Assembly (NCBI GenBank): GCA_021234155.1
Contig: JAJEKV010000025.1
Coordinates: 414,474 to 478,473, forward strand
Length of the DNA: 64,000 nt
Reading direction: 5' to 3'
Source of the DNA: Isoetes taiwanensis
Taxonomy: Eukaryota; Streptophyta; Lycopodiopsida; Isoetales; Isoetaceae
This document shows, piece by piece, positions 25,041-34,567 of the stretch. Under the pieces are notes generated by a model that ran no database searches, was not told the origin of the DNA, and saw only the letters and a program-made list of their open reading frames with translations. Position numbers and translations under genes: made by a program. Position 1 is the stretch's first letter; each line of letters begins with the position of its first letter.

Positions 25041-25065
25041 AAGTCGTATTTAATTAAAGTGGGAC

Positions 25066-25829
25066 TCATTCCATTCCCATTTTTTTTCGGAACCCTGTTA
25101 ATTTACACAAAAAGAAGCACCTCGACCCAAAAACTGGCCATAATTGGAATTTTTGTCTATTAGTGTGCATCCAAGCTTTTCTTCCAGTTTTCATGGATAG
25201 CGTGTCGAGAACAAGAACAATGCAACACAAACATGCATTAGACCTATCAAGTTCTAATTGAAAGAGATTTTTAGTTGAACATTTTGGCTCTATTTTCTTA
25301 GGTAGGTAGACAATAGATCACAAATTCCAACAAAAATTATGCAAATCGTTTATTTGATCACCCAAAAATACTAGTTTTGAGATACCTTATATTTATAAAT
25401 GGGCTCATTACAATATATATTACGATTGGGTGAAGAGACCATAGTGGTCGTATGGGCACAATCATTACACCCTCTTCACACATGAACAACCTAGTGCAAA
25501 GGGGCGTGGAGCTCTCTCCTAGTCACGAGAGCAACTTTACAGGCGACGATAGAAATTTGTATGAGGAGTTCCTTCATGGGCCACGTGCTTGTATGTCCAG
25601 CCCCGAAGTCACCACCCTCTTCTTCGGTACCTTTCTTTAATGAACTGATCTTTTCATTGCTCCCAAGCATGTACTATTTGGTCGAGATAAGAACCGCAAG
25701 AGACAAAATCAAATTAGTCAAGTGATGCTACATGCAAAAAAAAATAAAATAAAACACGTTCTTAGGGCCATTTTTGAAAAATCTGAGGGCATGAGAAAGG
25801 CATTTCGAGGGGAAGAACGCAGGTTTTAG
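25066..25829. other. Interior of the nested TIR element, no gene
   Basis: AT-rich sequence without a protein-like frame. A TATTTATAAAT stretch near 25388 could serve as a core promoter but nothing recognisable follows. Confidence 0.4.
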
Positions 25830-26270
25830 GGGTCGAAGGCCTTTCGACTTCTTGAGTCGAGAAAGGCAGCTCGCGAAAAATGCAAGTTTTAGTGGTGAGA
25901 AGGCCTTTTCGACTCAGCGAGTCGAGAAAGGCGGCTCAAAAAAAAACGGGTTTTATGGGTCGGAAGGCCTTTCGACTCATTGAAGTCGAGAAAGGCACCA
26001 AAAAGCCGTAAACGCGGGTTTTATGGGTGAAGGCCTTTTCGATTTCGCGAGTCGAGAAAGGCAGCTCAAAGCCAGAAACACAGGTTTTATGGGTCAGAAG
26101 GCCTTTCTCGACTCGCGAGTCGAGAAAGGCAGCTCAAAGCCAGAAACGCAGGTTTTATGGGTCAGAAGGCCTTTCTCGACTCGCGAGTCGAGAAAGGCAG
26201 CTCAAAGCGAAAAATGCAAGTTTGAGGGCCTTTCTCGACTCGCAAGTCGAAAAAGGCAACTCAAAGTAAA
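25830..26270. repeat. Palindromic tandem repeat inside the TIR element (~66-bp unit)
   Basis: About seven units, each centred on a self-complementary GGCCTTTCTCGACTCG/CGAGTCGAGAAAGGCC core. Two units (from 26101 and 26169, 68 bases apart) hold perfect 30-base palindromes. Between cores runs AGCTCAAAGC..AAACGCAGGTTTTATGGGTC. The frames that open here repeat with the unit and are not genes. A related CTCGACTCACTAGTCGAG lies at 28558. Confidence 0.9.
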
Positions 26271-27189
26271 AAAAGGGCAATTTCAAAGCTCAGAGTCCGA
26301 GAAGGTCGAAAATGAATAACCTTCAAACATCCTATGTATTTTCTATGAAAAAAAACCCTCCCCATAAATTTCCTATGTATTTTCCATAAAGAATAGACCC
26401 TCCCATGTATGCAGTATGGACACATCCAATGGACCCTCCCCCTTTCTAATGGACCATACCATATAGCTATATGAAGAGGGGACCATTGGGCTCATATTTA
26501 GCTATGTAAAGAGTAATGCCTAATGCACATGTAAATAGCAACATATGCACCTATAATGCACATTATAACCTATGAGAGCCTATTAGACCTATGCATTAAA
26601 TCTATTAATAAGCATTAGACCTATATATTAATATGTACTTGTCCCCATTTTGTGTCTTGAACCTTCAAAATGGGTTAAACAAGGGGTAAATTATATCATG
26701 ATCTTCGCAAAGTAAAATTTTTACCTTAGAATAAGAATATATGCCTAGAAAACGTGCACCTAGAGGAAATTGGGGACACGTCAAAATATAATCCTATATT
26801 ATTAGCATTTATTTTACACGTTCTTTTTCAATGTATTATTTTACCCTTTTTTTTCTAATACATCGCCTTTTTTCCCGCCCATGCTTGAATTTTAAAATCA
26901 TTTATTTTACACTTTCTTTTTCAACGTATTATTTTACCCCCTTTTTTCTAATACTTTTTTTTTCCGCCCATGCTTGAATTTCAAACTTTGGTACATACCT
27001 TTGAGGCAGGTTCATTTGTACCGCTTGGAATAAGCTCCCAACGCCATAGCTCCCATAGGCTTGCTAATCGATTTCGGCAGCAAACCACGAATATTGAAAG
27101 GAAAGAAAGGGAATGGCAGAGCGGCTATCAAATGTAAGCCCCCATTTGGGAAATTTCGTTCTTGTTGGATTGCGGTAGGAATAAGTTTG
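26271..27189. other. Interior of the nested TIR element, no gene
   Basis: AT-rich. TATTTTACCC..TTTTTTCTAATAC..CGCCCATGCTTGAATTT occurs twice (about 26837-26895 and 26927-26985), a tandem duplication of roughly 90 bases. No gene. Confidence 0.5.
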
Positions 27190-27720
27190 TATATTCAATC
27201 TCAATGCTAAAGGGAAGCGGTGAGCTTTCTTGTTAGAAAGCTCAAGAAATAGAAAATGGGTAAGAAACGGGGGGGCGGAAGCTTTTAACTTCTTCATTCC
27301 TCCATTTCTCTTGATTTTGAATCGGCCGCTTGAATCGGGCGCTTTGAATCGGGCCGCCCTTTCGTTGATTAGGCTTGAATCGGCTTTCTTGTTAGAAAGC
27401 TCAAGAAATATAAAATCTAACAAGCTTACAGGCCTGCAAAAACAAGAAATCTGTTGATTCCGATGCAGCAAATGGGTAAGAAACGAAGGGGCAGACGAAT
27501 CTTTTAACTTCTTCATTCCTCCATTTCTACTGATTTTGATTTTGATCAAAGAAACAGACGAACGGCTTGAATGAAGGCGCTTGAATCGGCCGCCCTTTCT
27601 GTTGATTCCGGCTTGAATCGGCTTTCTTGTTAGAAAGCTCAAGAAATAGAAAATCTAACAGAATGAAGGCGCTTGAATGAAGGCGGCTTGAATGAAGGCG
27701 CTTGAATCGACCGCCCTGTG
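27190..27720. repeat. Repeated block inside the TIR element
   Basis: CTTTCTTGTTAGAAAGCTC followed by AAGAAATAGAAAAT occurs near 27228, 27388 and 27618, each a small hairpin with 8-bp arms around TGTT. GGGTAAGAAACG..GCTTTTAACTTCTTCATTCC occurs near 27256 and 27475. The 192-codon minus-strand frame over this block owes its length to the repetition (its product repeats FLELSNKKA and GGMKKLK phrases). I do not consider it a gene. Confidence 0.65.
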
Positions 27721-28685
27721 AACGCCATGCAAGGAAGGAAAAGGGGCTAAAAAAATTAATCCACAGGAATCGTGAGAAGCAGAGTTTTTTGAATCGGTAG
27801 AAGCAGACTTTGAATTGGCTTCTCTTCATCTGCTTTGTCGGCTCTCGCCAGGAACCATGGTGGCGAAGCGCGGAACTTGGGCCACAAGAACCATGGTGGC
27901 GAATCGCTTAACGATGCATTTATGGCTGCCAATGCAAGCGATGAGAAGGATGAGAAGGGGGGGATGAGGCGTACGCGCCGGGCTTAACCTGGTTTAGGCC
28001 ATAGGGAAGAGGCGGATAGAGGATCCGGTCTGCTTGGCATGTAGAATCCGGATCTGCTTGGGCAGTGCATGGAGAATCCGGCCTGCTCAGATTTGCCGGA
28101 GTAGCGGGGCAGAGACTGGAGCCTTGGTCCAACTTCATGCTGGTTCCGGATGTCTTCACGTTTCTTCTTCTTCTAACGATGTGCAGCCGGATATGGATTT
28201 GCTGTGGCCTTCTAACCATGTGCAGCAGGATATGGAGGCCGGAGCATGGTGAAGGCCTGGAGCTTCTTCGATGAAACGACTCCGTCTACTCCCTGTATTT
28301 GGGAATAAATGTCACAACAGAGAAAGAAATGCTTTGCTATTTGGCAAAGAGTAATACAACGTCGCTCGACGCATAATTTTGGGGAAGGGAGATTACTCAC
28401 TTTGTGATGTGTCCGCTCCCTCGTATTGATGATGAGGGCACGCAGATGACGCCGGATTTTTCAAGTTCCTCGTGATGCATCAACTTTAGGCTACGCTCCA
28501 TCAAAATTGGAAACTCCATCAAAATCGTGTTTTCCATCATAATGGTGTATTCCAATTCTCGACTCACTAGTCGAGAAGAGGAGAATGATTTATATTTTTT
28601 TATTAGTTATTTATTTAATTAAATTAATTAAATTATTGTTAATTAAATTAATTATTAATTATATTTTGATAATATGTATTTTTAA
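27721..28685. other. Interior of the nested TIR element, no gene
   Basis: Moderately G+C-rich to about 28300, then AT-rich with a TTAATTAAATTAATT run near 28610-28660. Short direct repeats (AACCATGGTGGCGAA at 27851 and 27889; GTGCAGCCGGATATGGA near 28183 and GTGCAGCAGGATATGGA near 28219). No recognisable protein. Confidence 0.45.
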
Positions 28686-29003
28686 TCTCAATAGTTCCGT
28701 TCCTTGCCCCTTGCCCCCCCTTCTTCTCCCTTGCCCTTGCCCCTTGCCCCTTCTTCTTCCTTTGCCCCTTCTTCTCCCTTGTCCCTTGCCCTCTTGCCCC
28801 CAGCCCCTTGCCCCTTGCCCTTCTTCTCCCTTGCCCCCTTCCCCTTGCCCTCTTCTCCCTTGCCCCCTTCTTCTCCCTTTGCCCCTTGCCCAGCTTGCCC
28901 TTCTTCTCCCTTGCCCCTTTCCCTTGCCCCTTCTTCTCCCTTGCCCCTTGCCCCTGCCCCTTCTTCTTCCTTGCCCCTTCCCTTGCCCCTTCTTCTCCCT
29001 TGA
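28686..29003 (+). repeat. C/T-rich low-complexity tract (CCCTTGCCCCTTCTTCT)
   Basis: About 320 bases of repeated CCTTGCCC and CTTCTTCTC pieces. Frames through it encode Pro/Leu or Gly/Arg/Lys runs and are products of composition. Confidence 0.9.
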
Positions 29004-29088
29004 AATTTTGATGTCAATATGAGTCCCATTTTCAGTCCGAGTCCCAAAATTCAAGATTTGTCCCACTTTAATTAAATACGACTTCTAC

Positions 29089-29139
29089 ACATTAGATTAA
29101 AAAAAAGACTTCTGTTTAAATGTTGCACAAAGTGCAACA
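29089..29139 (-). repeat. 3' LTR, outer 51 bases
   Basis: Matches the last 51 bases of the LTR at 34568-36150, ending AAGTGCAACA. In element orientation the LTR begins with a 19-base hairpin (TGTTGCAC, AAA loop, GTGCAACA). The preceding internal end (29140-29152) reads GGGCAAGAAA on the minus strand, a weak polypurine tract. Confidence 0.85.
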
Positions 29140-29181
29140 TTTCTTGCCCAAACAAAGGAGCGTGCTGGTCCCTTCAGCCCA

Positions 29182-31850
29182 CTAAGGCCAATACTTTTTG
29201 AGGTGGAGCACATTGATGGGGTTGGGTAGCTGCTTCATATTTCCATCGGTGAGTATGTAAGAATTAGTACCAGCTTTGCCTTTTATGAAAAACGGTCCCT
29301 CCCACAAGCCTACAAACTTAGGTGCTTTATCCTCAAGTGCTTTATTCCATTTCAGTACCAGATCACCCACTTCAAAGTTTCTTGGCTTCCCATGTTTTCT
29401 TTCAAAGTTCTTTTGCATCCGCTTCTTGCTTATAATCATGCTATCTAGAGCAACAAATCTCGTTTCATCCAATTCGAGCAATGCGTCCAGTCTACGTTGG
29501 TGAGCTTCTCGATCTGTTTGCATGATCTCACATGCCACTTCAAGTACAGGTATCTCCAAATGGATTGGTAGATGTGCTTCTGTCCCATATGTCAGCTCAT
29601 ATGGCGTAAAGCCTGTGCTTTGCTTAACCGTCATTCTATACGCCCACAGTGCATTATGCAACTTCTCATGCCAATCTCTTCTATGTATATTCACTATCTT
29701 CTTCAAGATATTTTTTAACACTTTATTTGTGGCTTCTGACTGTCCATTTCCCTGCGGATAGTAGGAGCTGCTCTTCGTATGCCTTATCTTCATTGCTTTG
29801 CACATGTTCTCCACTACATCATTAATGAAATGGCTTCCCCTATCTGTTATCAGCTTGAAAGGTACCCCAAACCTGCTACAAATGTTCTCAACTAGGAATT
29901 TGGCTGTAGCTTGAGCTATGGCTTCCCTCAAAGCAACCGCTTCTGCCCACTTCGTGAAAAGGTCTGTGGCCACCAAAATATAATGGTGCTGCCCTGAAGA
30001 AGGTGGCTCTAGTCTTCCAATGTAATCCAAACCCCAAGTTTGAAATGGTCCAGGAGTTACTATAGGTGTGAGCGGTCCTGGCACCAAAATTCTTCTACCA
30101 TGCATTTGGCATTGTTGACATCTCAGCACTTTGTTATGGCAATCTTTGAACATACTAGGCCAGTAGTAGCCTGCTCTTAAAACCTTATTCACTGTAACCT
30201 TGCTCGAGAAATGTCCACCGCATACTCCTCCATGGCATTCTTCCATGACCAATTCTTGCTCTTCCTCATTGAGACATCTAAGGTAAAGGCCTGACCTGTC
30301 TTTGAAGCACAACACATCCCCTACCATTACATATTTCAAGCAACTTTCCTTGAACTTCTTAGCTGCCTGCCAGTTCAAACCCTTCGGAACTATTTGTTGT
30401 GTTAAGTATTGCATAATAGGCGCCATCCACGAGTCCTGCATGCTAATGAATGTCACTTCTGATATAGTCAATCTTGTTGGTATTTGTTCCTCATTGCCAA
30501 CGCATTCATTCCCTTTGCTAATCAGATCATGCTGATAGAAGGCATATGGTAGGTATACACTGGGATCCTTGTCTTTGGTGTATATTTCTACCTTTAAGTC
30601 ATACTCGACCAGCCGTGCTGCCCACCTATAAAGTTTGTCTTTTTTCTTCCCCTTACTCATAAGAAACTTCATTGGATCATGTTTCATGTAAACCACAACT
30701 CTTTGTCGAAGAAACATATAACCCTGTTTGTCTACTAAATATATCAAGGCTGCAGCATATTTCTCACTTAAGGGATACTTTTCCTCAGTTGGATTCCATT
30801 GTTTTCCAGCAAATTTCACAACATGCTTTCCTTGCATCAACGCCAACCCCAATGCTTTTGCTGTCACTGTTATGTAAGCTTCAAATGGCTTATGGTAATC
30901 AGGCTTCACCAAGACTTTTGCCGAACTCAAACTGGTTAGGATTTGCTCAAAAGCCGCTTGACAGGTGCTATTCCACTCAACGACCATTCTCTTGCTTTTG
31001 GCCGTCGGTATTGCTCCTACTCTTGTCAATTTAGTGATAGGGGCTACCATGTGAGAGAAGTTTGGCACGTGGATCCGAAGAAAACTCAACATACCTACCA
31101 GTCTCTTCACTTCTTTGAGTGTCCTAGGTGGTGGCAGGGTTTTTATAATATCTACTTTCTCTTGAGCTGCCTGCACCCCCGCTTTGGAGACTTTATGTCC
31201 CAGCAACATCCCTTCTTCCACATTAAAAATACATTTCTTGGGATTCAAGCACACGCTATATTCCCTGCACAATCTCAACACGGTCTGCACAAAGCTTAAG
31301 TGCTGCCCCCCGGGTGTTCCCAAGCAAAGATCGTCCAAGTAAACTCTCAACTTGTCCTTTGGCATTGAATCAAACACTCTGTCCATGGTTCTTTGAAAAA
31401 CAGAAGGTGCATTCATCAATCCAATGGCATTTTTTTACCATGGCAAACGTTCCCCAAGGTGTAATAAAGGATGTTTTGATTGATCTTCTTCCCCGACGCT
31501 ATCTCGATTGAATCGAGAAACCGTCTAGGAATGAGTACCTATCGTTTCAAAGAATCGCATAAAGCACCTCCTCTAGAAAAGGCAAAGGATAGAAATCTTT
31601 TTTGGTGGCCTTGTTTAGTTCCCGGTAATCTACAATGCATTCTCAAACTCTTATTTTTTCTTTCTCGCGGCACTATACACACTACACCCAATCAGGATTT
31701 GCAATGTATCCGATCAAGCAATTTTTGCAACATTTTGTCAAGCTCCAATTTAATCAAAGGCTCCAAAGCTGGGTTAATCCTCCTAAGTCTTTGCGCCTAT
31801 TGGTTTGGCCCTTCTTTTAGTTCTATAGTGAATTCCCCAACATGACTAGG
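29182..31850 (-). pseudogene. Ty3/gypsy pol: reverse transcriptase, degenerate RNase H, integrase
   Basis: The RT N-terminal half (31850-31420) reads in broken frames: EFTIELKEGP, RRINPALEPLIKLELDKML, VDYRELNKATKKDFYPLP, DRYSFLDG. A 745-codon open frame (31419-29182) then continues MNAPSVFQRTMDRVF and the catalytic YLDD box. The following RNase H domain has the usual fold landmarks, but the three catalytic positions are lost: TAK instead of DAS, SEKY instead of TEKE, MKHD instead of TDH. Integrase has an HHCC zinc finger ending CQQC near 30115 and a DDE core (GLDYIG, TDRGSHF, YYPQGNGQSE). A C-terminal GDLVLKWN..WEGPFFI..YILTDGN region follows, ending LHLKKYWP without a chromodomain. Confidence 0.93.
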
Positions 31851-31989
31851 TATTCCCTTTAACTTCGTAGTAGTCCCAAGCAAATGTATCCCATCGCTCT
31901 CGAAAGGTATCGATTGTATTGTTGAAGAGCATCCTTTGAAGTTGTGATTCCCACACTCAAGGTTCTGATCTCATCATTCTTTACGACCG

Positions 31990-32585
31990 CGACGTCTCTC
32001 ACGAAGTTTCTCCCTCGCTTGTGTCTATCACTAGGATGGGACACATCTGCTCCAGCTCTCCATCCTCCATATTTTCTTCGTCAATAGCTCCTATGCTCAG
32101 AAATTCAAACAAGGCTCTCTTACACAGCTGATCAGCCGCTTCATTCTCTCCTCTTGGCACATCTTTGGATAGTCCATTTCTCAAAAGATTGCAGCAGATC
32201 TGTTGCCCTGTTATGGTATTGTATCATGTCTTCATGCTTCACCCTATACTCCCCAGTAACTTGCTTGCAGACTAACATAGAATCTCCGTGAATGGTCAAG
32301 TGCGTCACCTTCAAGTCCTTTGCTGCAGAAATCCCCATCAGCAAAGCTTCATACTCAGCAGCATTTGATGTAATGCCCGGTATTATTTTGCTACTCGTTT
32401 GGAGCACCCTGCCATGATCATCCTTAAGGATTATCCCTGCCGCAGCCACTCTTGCTCTCTTGGACGCCCCACCATCAAACCACAAGCAGCCTTTAATCTC
32501 ATCCAAACTCCCCTCATTCTCTTGCATTTGATCTGTTTTGGGTTTCTCTTTATCTAGCCTGGCACACTTCGCTAGATCTCACCGG
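31990..32585 (-). pseudogene. Additional (aRNH-like) RNase H domain between protease and RT
   Basis: Frame 32527-32141 and its continuation after a 1-bp shift near 32170 form a complete type I RNase H: WFDGGASKRARVAAAGIIL (first Asp), NAAEYEALLMGI (Glu), LTIHGDSMLVCKQVTG (second Asp) and PRGENEAADQLC (last Asp). All four catalytic acids are present. This type resembles the second, archaeal-like RNase H of plant Tat elements. Here it lies upstream of the RT: its end is followed by the RT leader (GIPSHVGEFTIEL at about 31855). The open frame can be extended upstream to a stop near 32585. The enzyme would degrade the RNA strand of the RNA-DNA hybrid. The frameshift inactivates this copy. Confidence 0.85.
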
Positions 32586-32610
32586 CATGTTGTATTTTTC
32601 GTTTTGTTTG

Positions 32611-33576
32611 TTACGCCCCACTTTCAGTCATGGCTAGGTAATAAACTCCTTGGCCCTTTGATTCTAATAATTCCTCCCATCCTATAAAATGCGAGCGCTC
32701 TTGTGCTTCTGATGCATGTCCTTCCGTTAGTATATTTACTCTCCTAGCTCCGTCAGAGATTGAGCATGTTCCGTCAGACCATATAGGCCGAGCATCCACT
32801 GCTCTCATCCACCTTCTGCCCAATAGCAAATCATACAAATCTTCGCTGTCTCCATCAAATGACACAACCACAAAATCCACATGGGCTGCTACACCTTCAA
32901 CTTTCACTTCGCAGTTTGAGACCACCCCTAAAGGTTTCACTTTGTTGTTGGTAAAAGATTTTAATACACATTTTGACGTGGAATCAACCGTCAATCCCAA
33001 TCTCTTCATCACGTGATAGGGCATGATGCTTAATCCAGAACCTCCATCGATCACTACGTTTTTTAGGCATTTCCCTTTAACCTCTGCTATACATTTGAGA
33101 ATCCCGGGATCTTCTTCCGCTCTAGGGAGAACCAACTGCATACTTTCCTGATTTTCAAAGCTTCCACTTTCACCCTGTGAAGCACGCAACATTTGCTGCC
33201 TATATGCAGGAGCAATCCTTAACAACGTAGCCAAATCAACAGTAACTTTGGAGTTCTTGAGCAATGCTTCTAACTCATTATGACAAGAAGAAGATGTCTC
33301 CACTCGTTTAGGAGCAGGGGGAACTGCTGCATCTCTAGATTTTATAGCATGTAAAGGGCTTTTGTCTCTATTGGGCAAATCAGATGGCCGCCCGCTTCTG
33401 GTCTGAACTGCCATAATGTTCTCTTCTTCCTCAAACAAACTATCTATAAAATAAGATCCACTATGTTCAGCAACTTTTCCTTTAACCTTTTGAGCTTCCT
33501 GTTTGTCAAGATACTCTTTAATCCTGCATCTATCCTCCTTGTGACCTACCTCCTTACAGAATTCACAACCGGGCAC
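32611..33576 (-). pseudogene. Ty3/gypsy gag end (zinc knuckle) and aspartic protease
   Basis: Starts inside a zinc knuckle (CEFCKEVGHKEDRC, CX2CX4HX4C). A linker of about 110 residues follows, then the retropepsin: catalytic NVVIDGGSGLSIMPYHVM (DGGS replacing DTGA/DSGS), then LYDLLLGRRWMRAVDA, the second conserved strand. It ends AMTESGA before a stop at 32611. It is in the same frame as the gag open frame but separated by a stop at 33595. The protease would cut the polyprotein. Confidence 0.85.
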
Positions 33577-33594
33577 TTTGTCAAGTGGCCTCTC

Positions 33595-34515
33595 CTATTG
33601 CATTTGGGACACCGGTCTCCACCAACACATGTTTTCTGTATGACCTACCCTATCACAATGCGCACATGGTTTGAGAGCAGCTTCACTGAGAGGTGCAGGG
33701 GCTGTTTGTGCAAGCATCTTCTCAGCTAGTTGTTTTGAGACTTCCATAAGACTCATCATGCTTGCTTCCAATTTGCTGGTTGCTCTGGCCACCTCATGCT
33801 TTATCTCATCCTCCAACTTGGTCTTCTTCCCTATAGCATAACAATGTTCTACTTCTCTCTCCGTAATGCATTCATCCCCTTCCTCCTCTATTGCGTATAA
33901 CACACGTGCCACATCTATTGCCTTAGTGAAGGCTGCATGTATGGAATTCAGCCCACCCAAAGCCTGGACTTTGCTCATCTTTTTATGCAACTTAGGCTGT
34001 GGTTTTAGACCATTCACAAAAGCATGTATCATATGAAAATTAGGCGTCTCAACATCATGCTGTTTACACTTCAAGAGATAGAGGTTAAACCTCTCTACAT
34101 AAGAATGAATATTCTCACCTTTTACGATGCAGATAGTGTGTAGTTCCTGCAATAAACCTCCTTGAGTGATGCCACCTCCGAACCTATCGAAGAAGGATTG
34201 CTGCAAGCTTTCCCAATCTGTCACTCCTATGCTCTCTTGGTATAGCAACCAAGATTTGGCCTCTCTTTTCAAAGCTAGCTTAAGCATTTGTTGTTTAGTA
34301 CCTTTCTTTTTTCCATATTCTTCATAATAATCTTCCAGTTGCTGCCAGAACTCTTGAGGATTTCCTACTCCATCAAATGTCGGTACGGGCACTGGCATAG
34401 TAACTTCAATCTGATAGGGAACAGCGGTATTTATTTGAGTGATCGTTGTCTCCTCCATGATGCTGGCAATCCCTGCTTCTTGTTTGTCATCTATCTGAAC
34501 TTTTTTGGGAGGCAT
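33595..34515 (-). CDS. Ty3/gypsy gag (capsid/nucleocapsid), frame-broken at the end
   Basis: I chose the ATG at 34515 (MPPKKVQIDD) because the longer open frame begins within the primer region. The central part has a capsid-type retrotransposon gag domain (VPTFDGVGNPQEFWQQLEDY, WLLYQESIGVTDWESLQQSF, NIHSYVERFNLYLLKCKQHD). The C-terminus holds a zinc knuckle (CAHCDRVGHTENMC), after which the frame stops. A second knuckle (CPKCNRRGHLTKC) can be read in another frame at 33575-33615, and a third (CEFCKEVGHKEDRC) in the original frame. So two compensating 1-bp indels disrupt a triple knuckle. About 306 residues are open. Confidence 0.85.
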   Translation of the reverse strand: MPPKKVQIDDKQEAGIASIMEETTITQINTAVPYQIEVTMPVPVPTFDGVGNPQEFWQQLEDYYEEYGKKKGTKQQMLKLALKREAKSWLLYQESIGVTDWESLQQSFFDRFGGGITQGGLLQELHTICIVKGENIHSYVERFNLYLLKCKQHDVETPNFHMIHAFVNGLKPQPKLHKKMSKVQALGGLNSIHAAFTKAIDVARVLYAIEEEGDECITEREVEHCYAIGKKTKLEDEIKHEVARATSKLEASMMSLMEVSKQLAEKMLAQTAPAPLSEAALKPCAHCDRVGHTENMCWWRPVSQMQ

Positions 34516-34545
34516 ATTGTATGCCAAAATAAGAGATCCCGAAAG

Positions 34546-34563
34546 ATCTCGGTAGGACCTCCA
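34546..34563 (-). other. Primer binding site, probably for tRNA-Gln
   Basis: Four bases inside the 5' LTR the minus strand reads TGGAGGTCCTACCGAGAT. Its complement ATCTCGGTAGGACCTCCA has the form of a tRNA 3' end (T-arm, acceptor strand, CCA) and looks like tRNA-Gln as I remember it. The assignment from memory needs checking against tRNA genes. It is not the initiator-Met site used by the other LTR elements in this window. Confidence 0.6.
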
Positions 34564-34567
34564 AAGA

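Larger units (their letters stand above)
25041..29084. mobile_element. Nested TIR DNA transposon, 4,044 bp, non-autonomous
   Basis: Perfect 25-bp terminal inverted repeats (25041-25065 and 29060-29084; begin AAGTCGTATTTAATTAAAG) bound a segment that interrupts the LTR. The uninterrupted LTR reads AATAAACTACACATTAG, whereas here CTAC stands on both sides (25037-25040 and 29085-29088), a 4-base target duplication. The right subterminal region has repeated TGGGAC motifs. No transposase is recognisable. The interior consists of palindromic tandem repeats (25830-26270), a repeated block (27190-27720) and a C/T-rich tract (28686-29003). A 4-bp duplication excludes typical hAT (8), Mutator (9), CACTA (3), Harbinger (3) and Mariner (2). 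Sola-like is possible but unproven. Confidence 0.85.

Noticed and set aside
25041-25070. CACTA transposon end (ACTACAAG at the junction)
   Set aside because: The ACTAC part belongs to the LTR target, as the intact LTR shows; the true inverted repeat starts at AAGTCG.
27064-27642. 192-codon minus-strand frame as transposase of the nested TIR element
   Set aside because: Its length comes from repeated blocks; no DDE, zinc-finger or other transposase motif.
28585-29066. Pro/Leu-rich and Gly/Arg/Lys-rich proteins
   Set aside because: Artefacts of the CCCTTGCCCCTTCTTCT tract.
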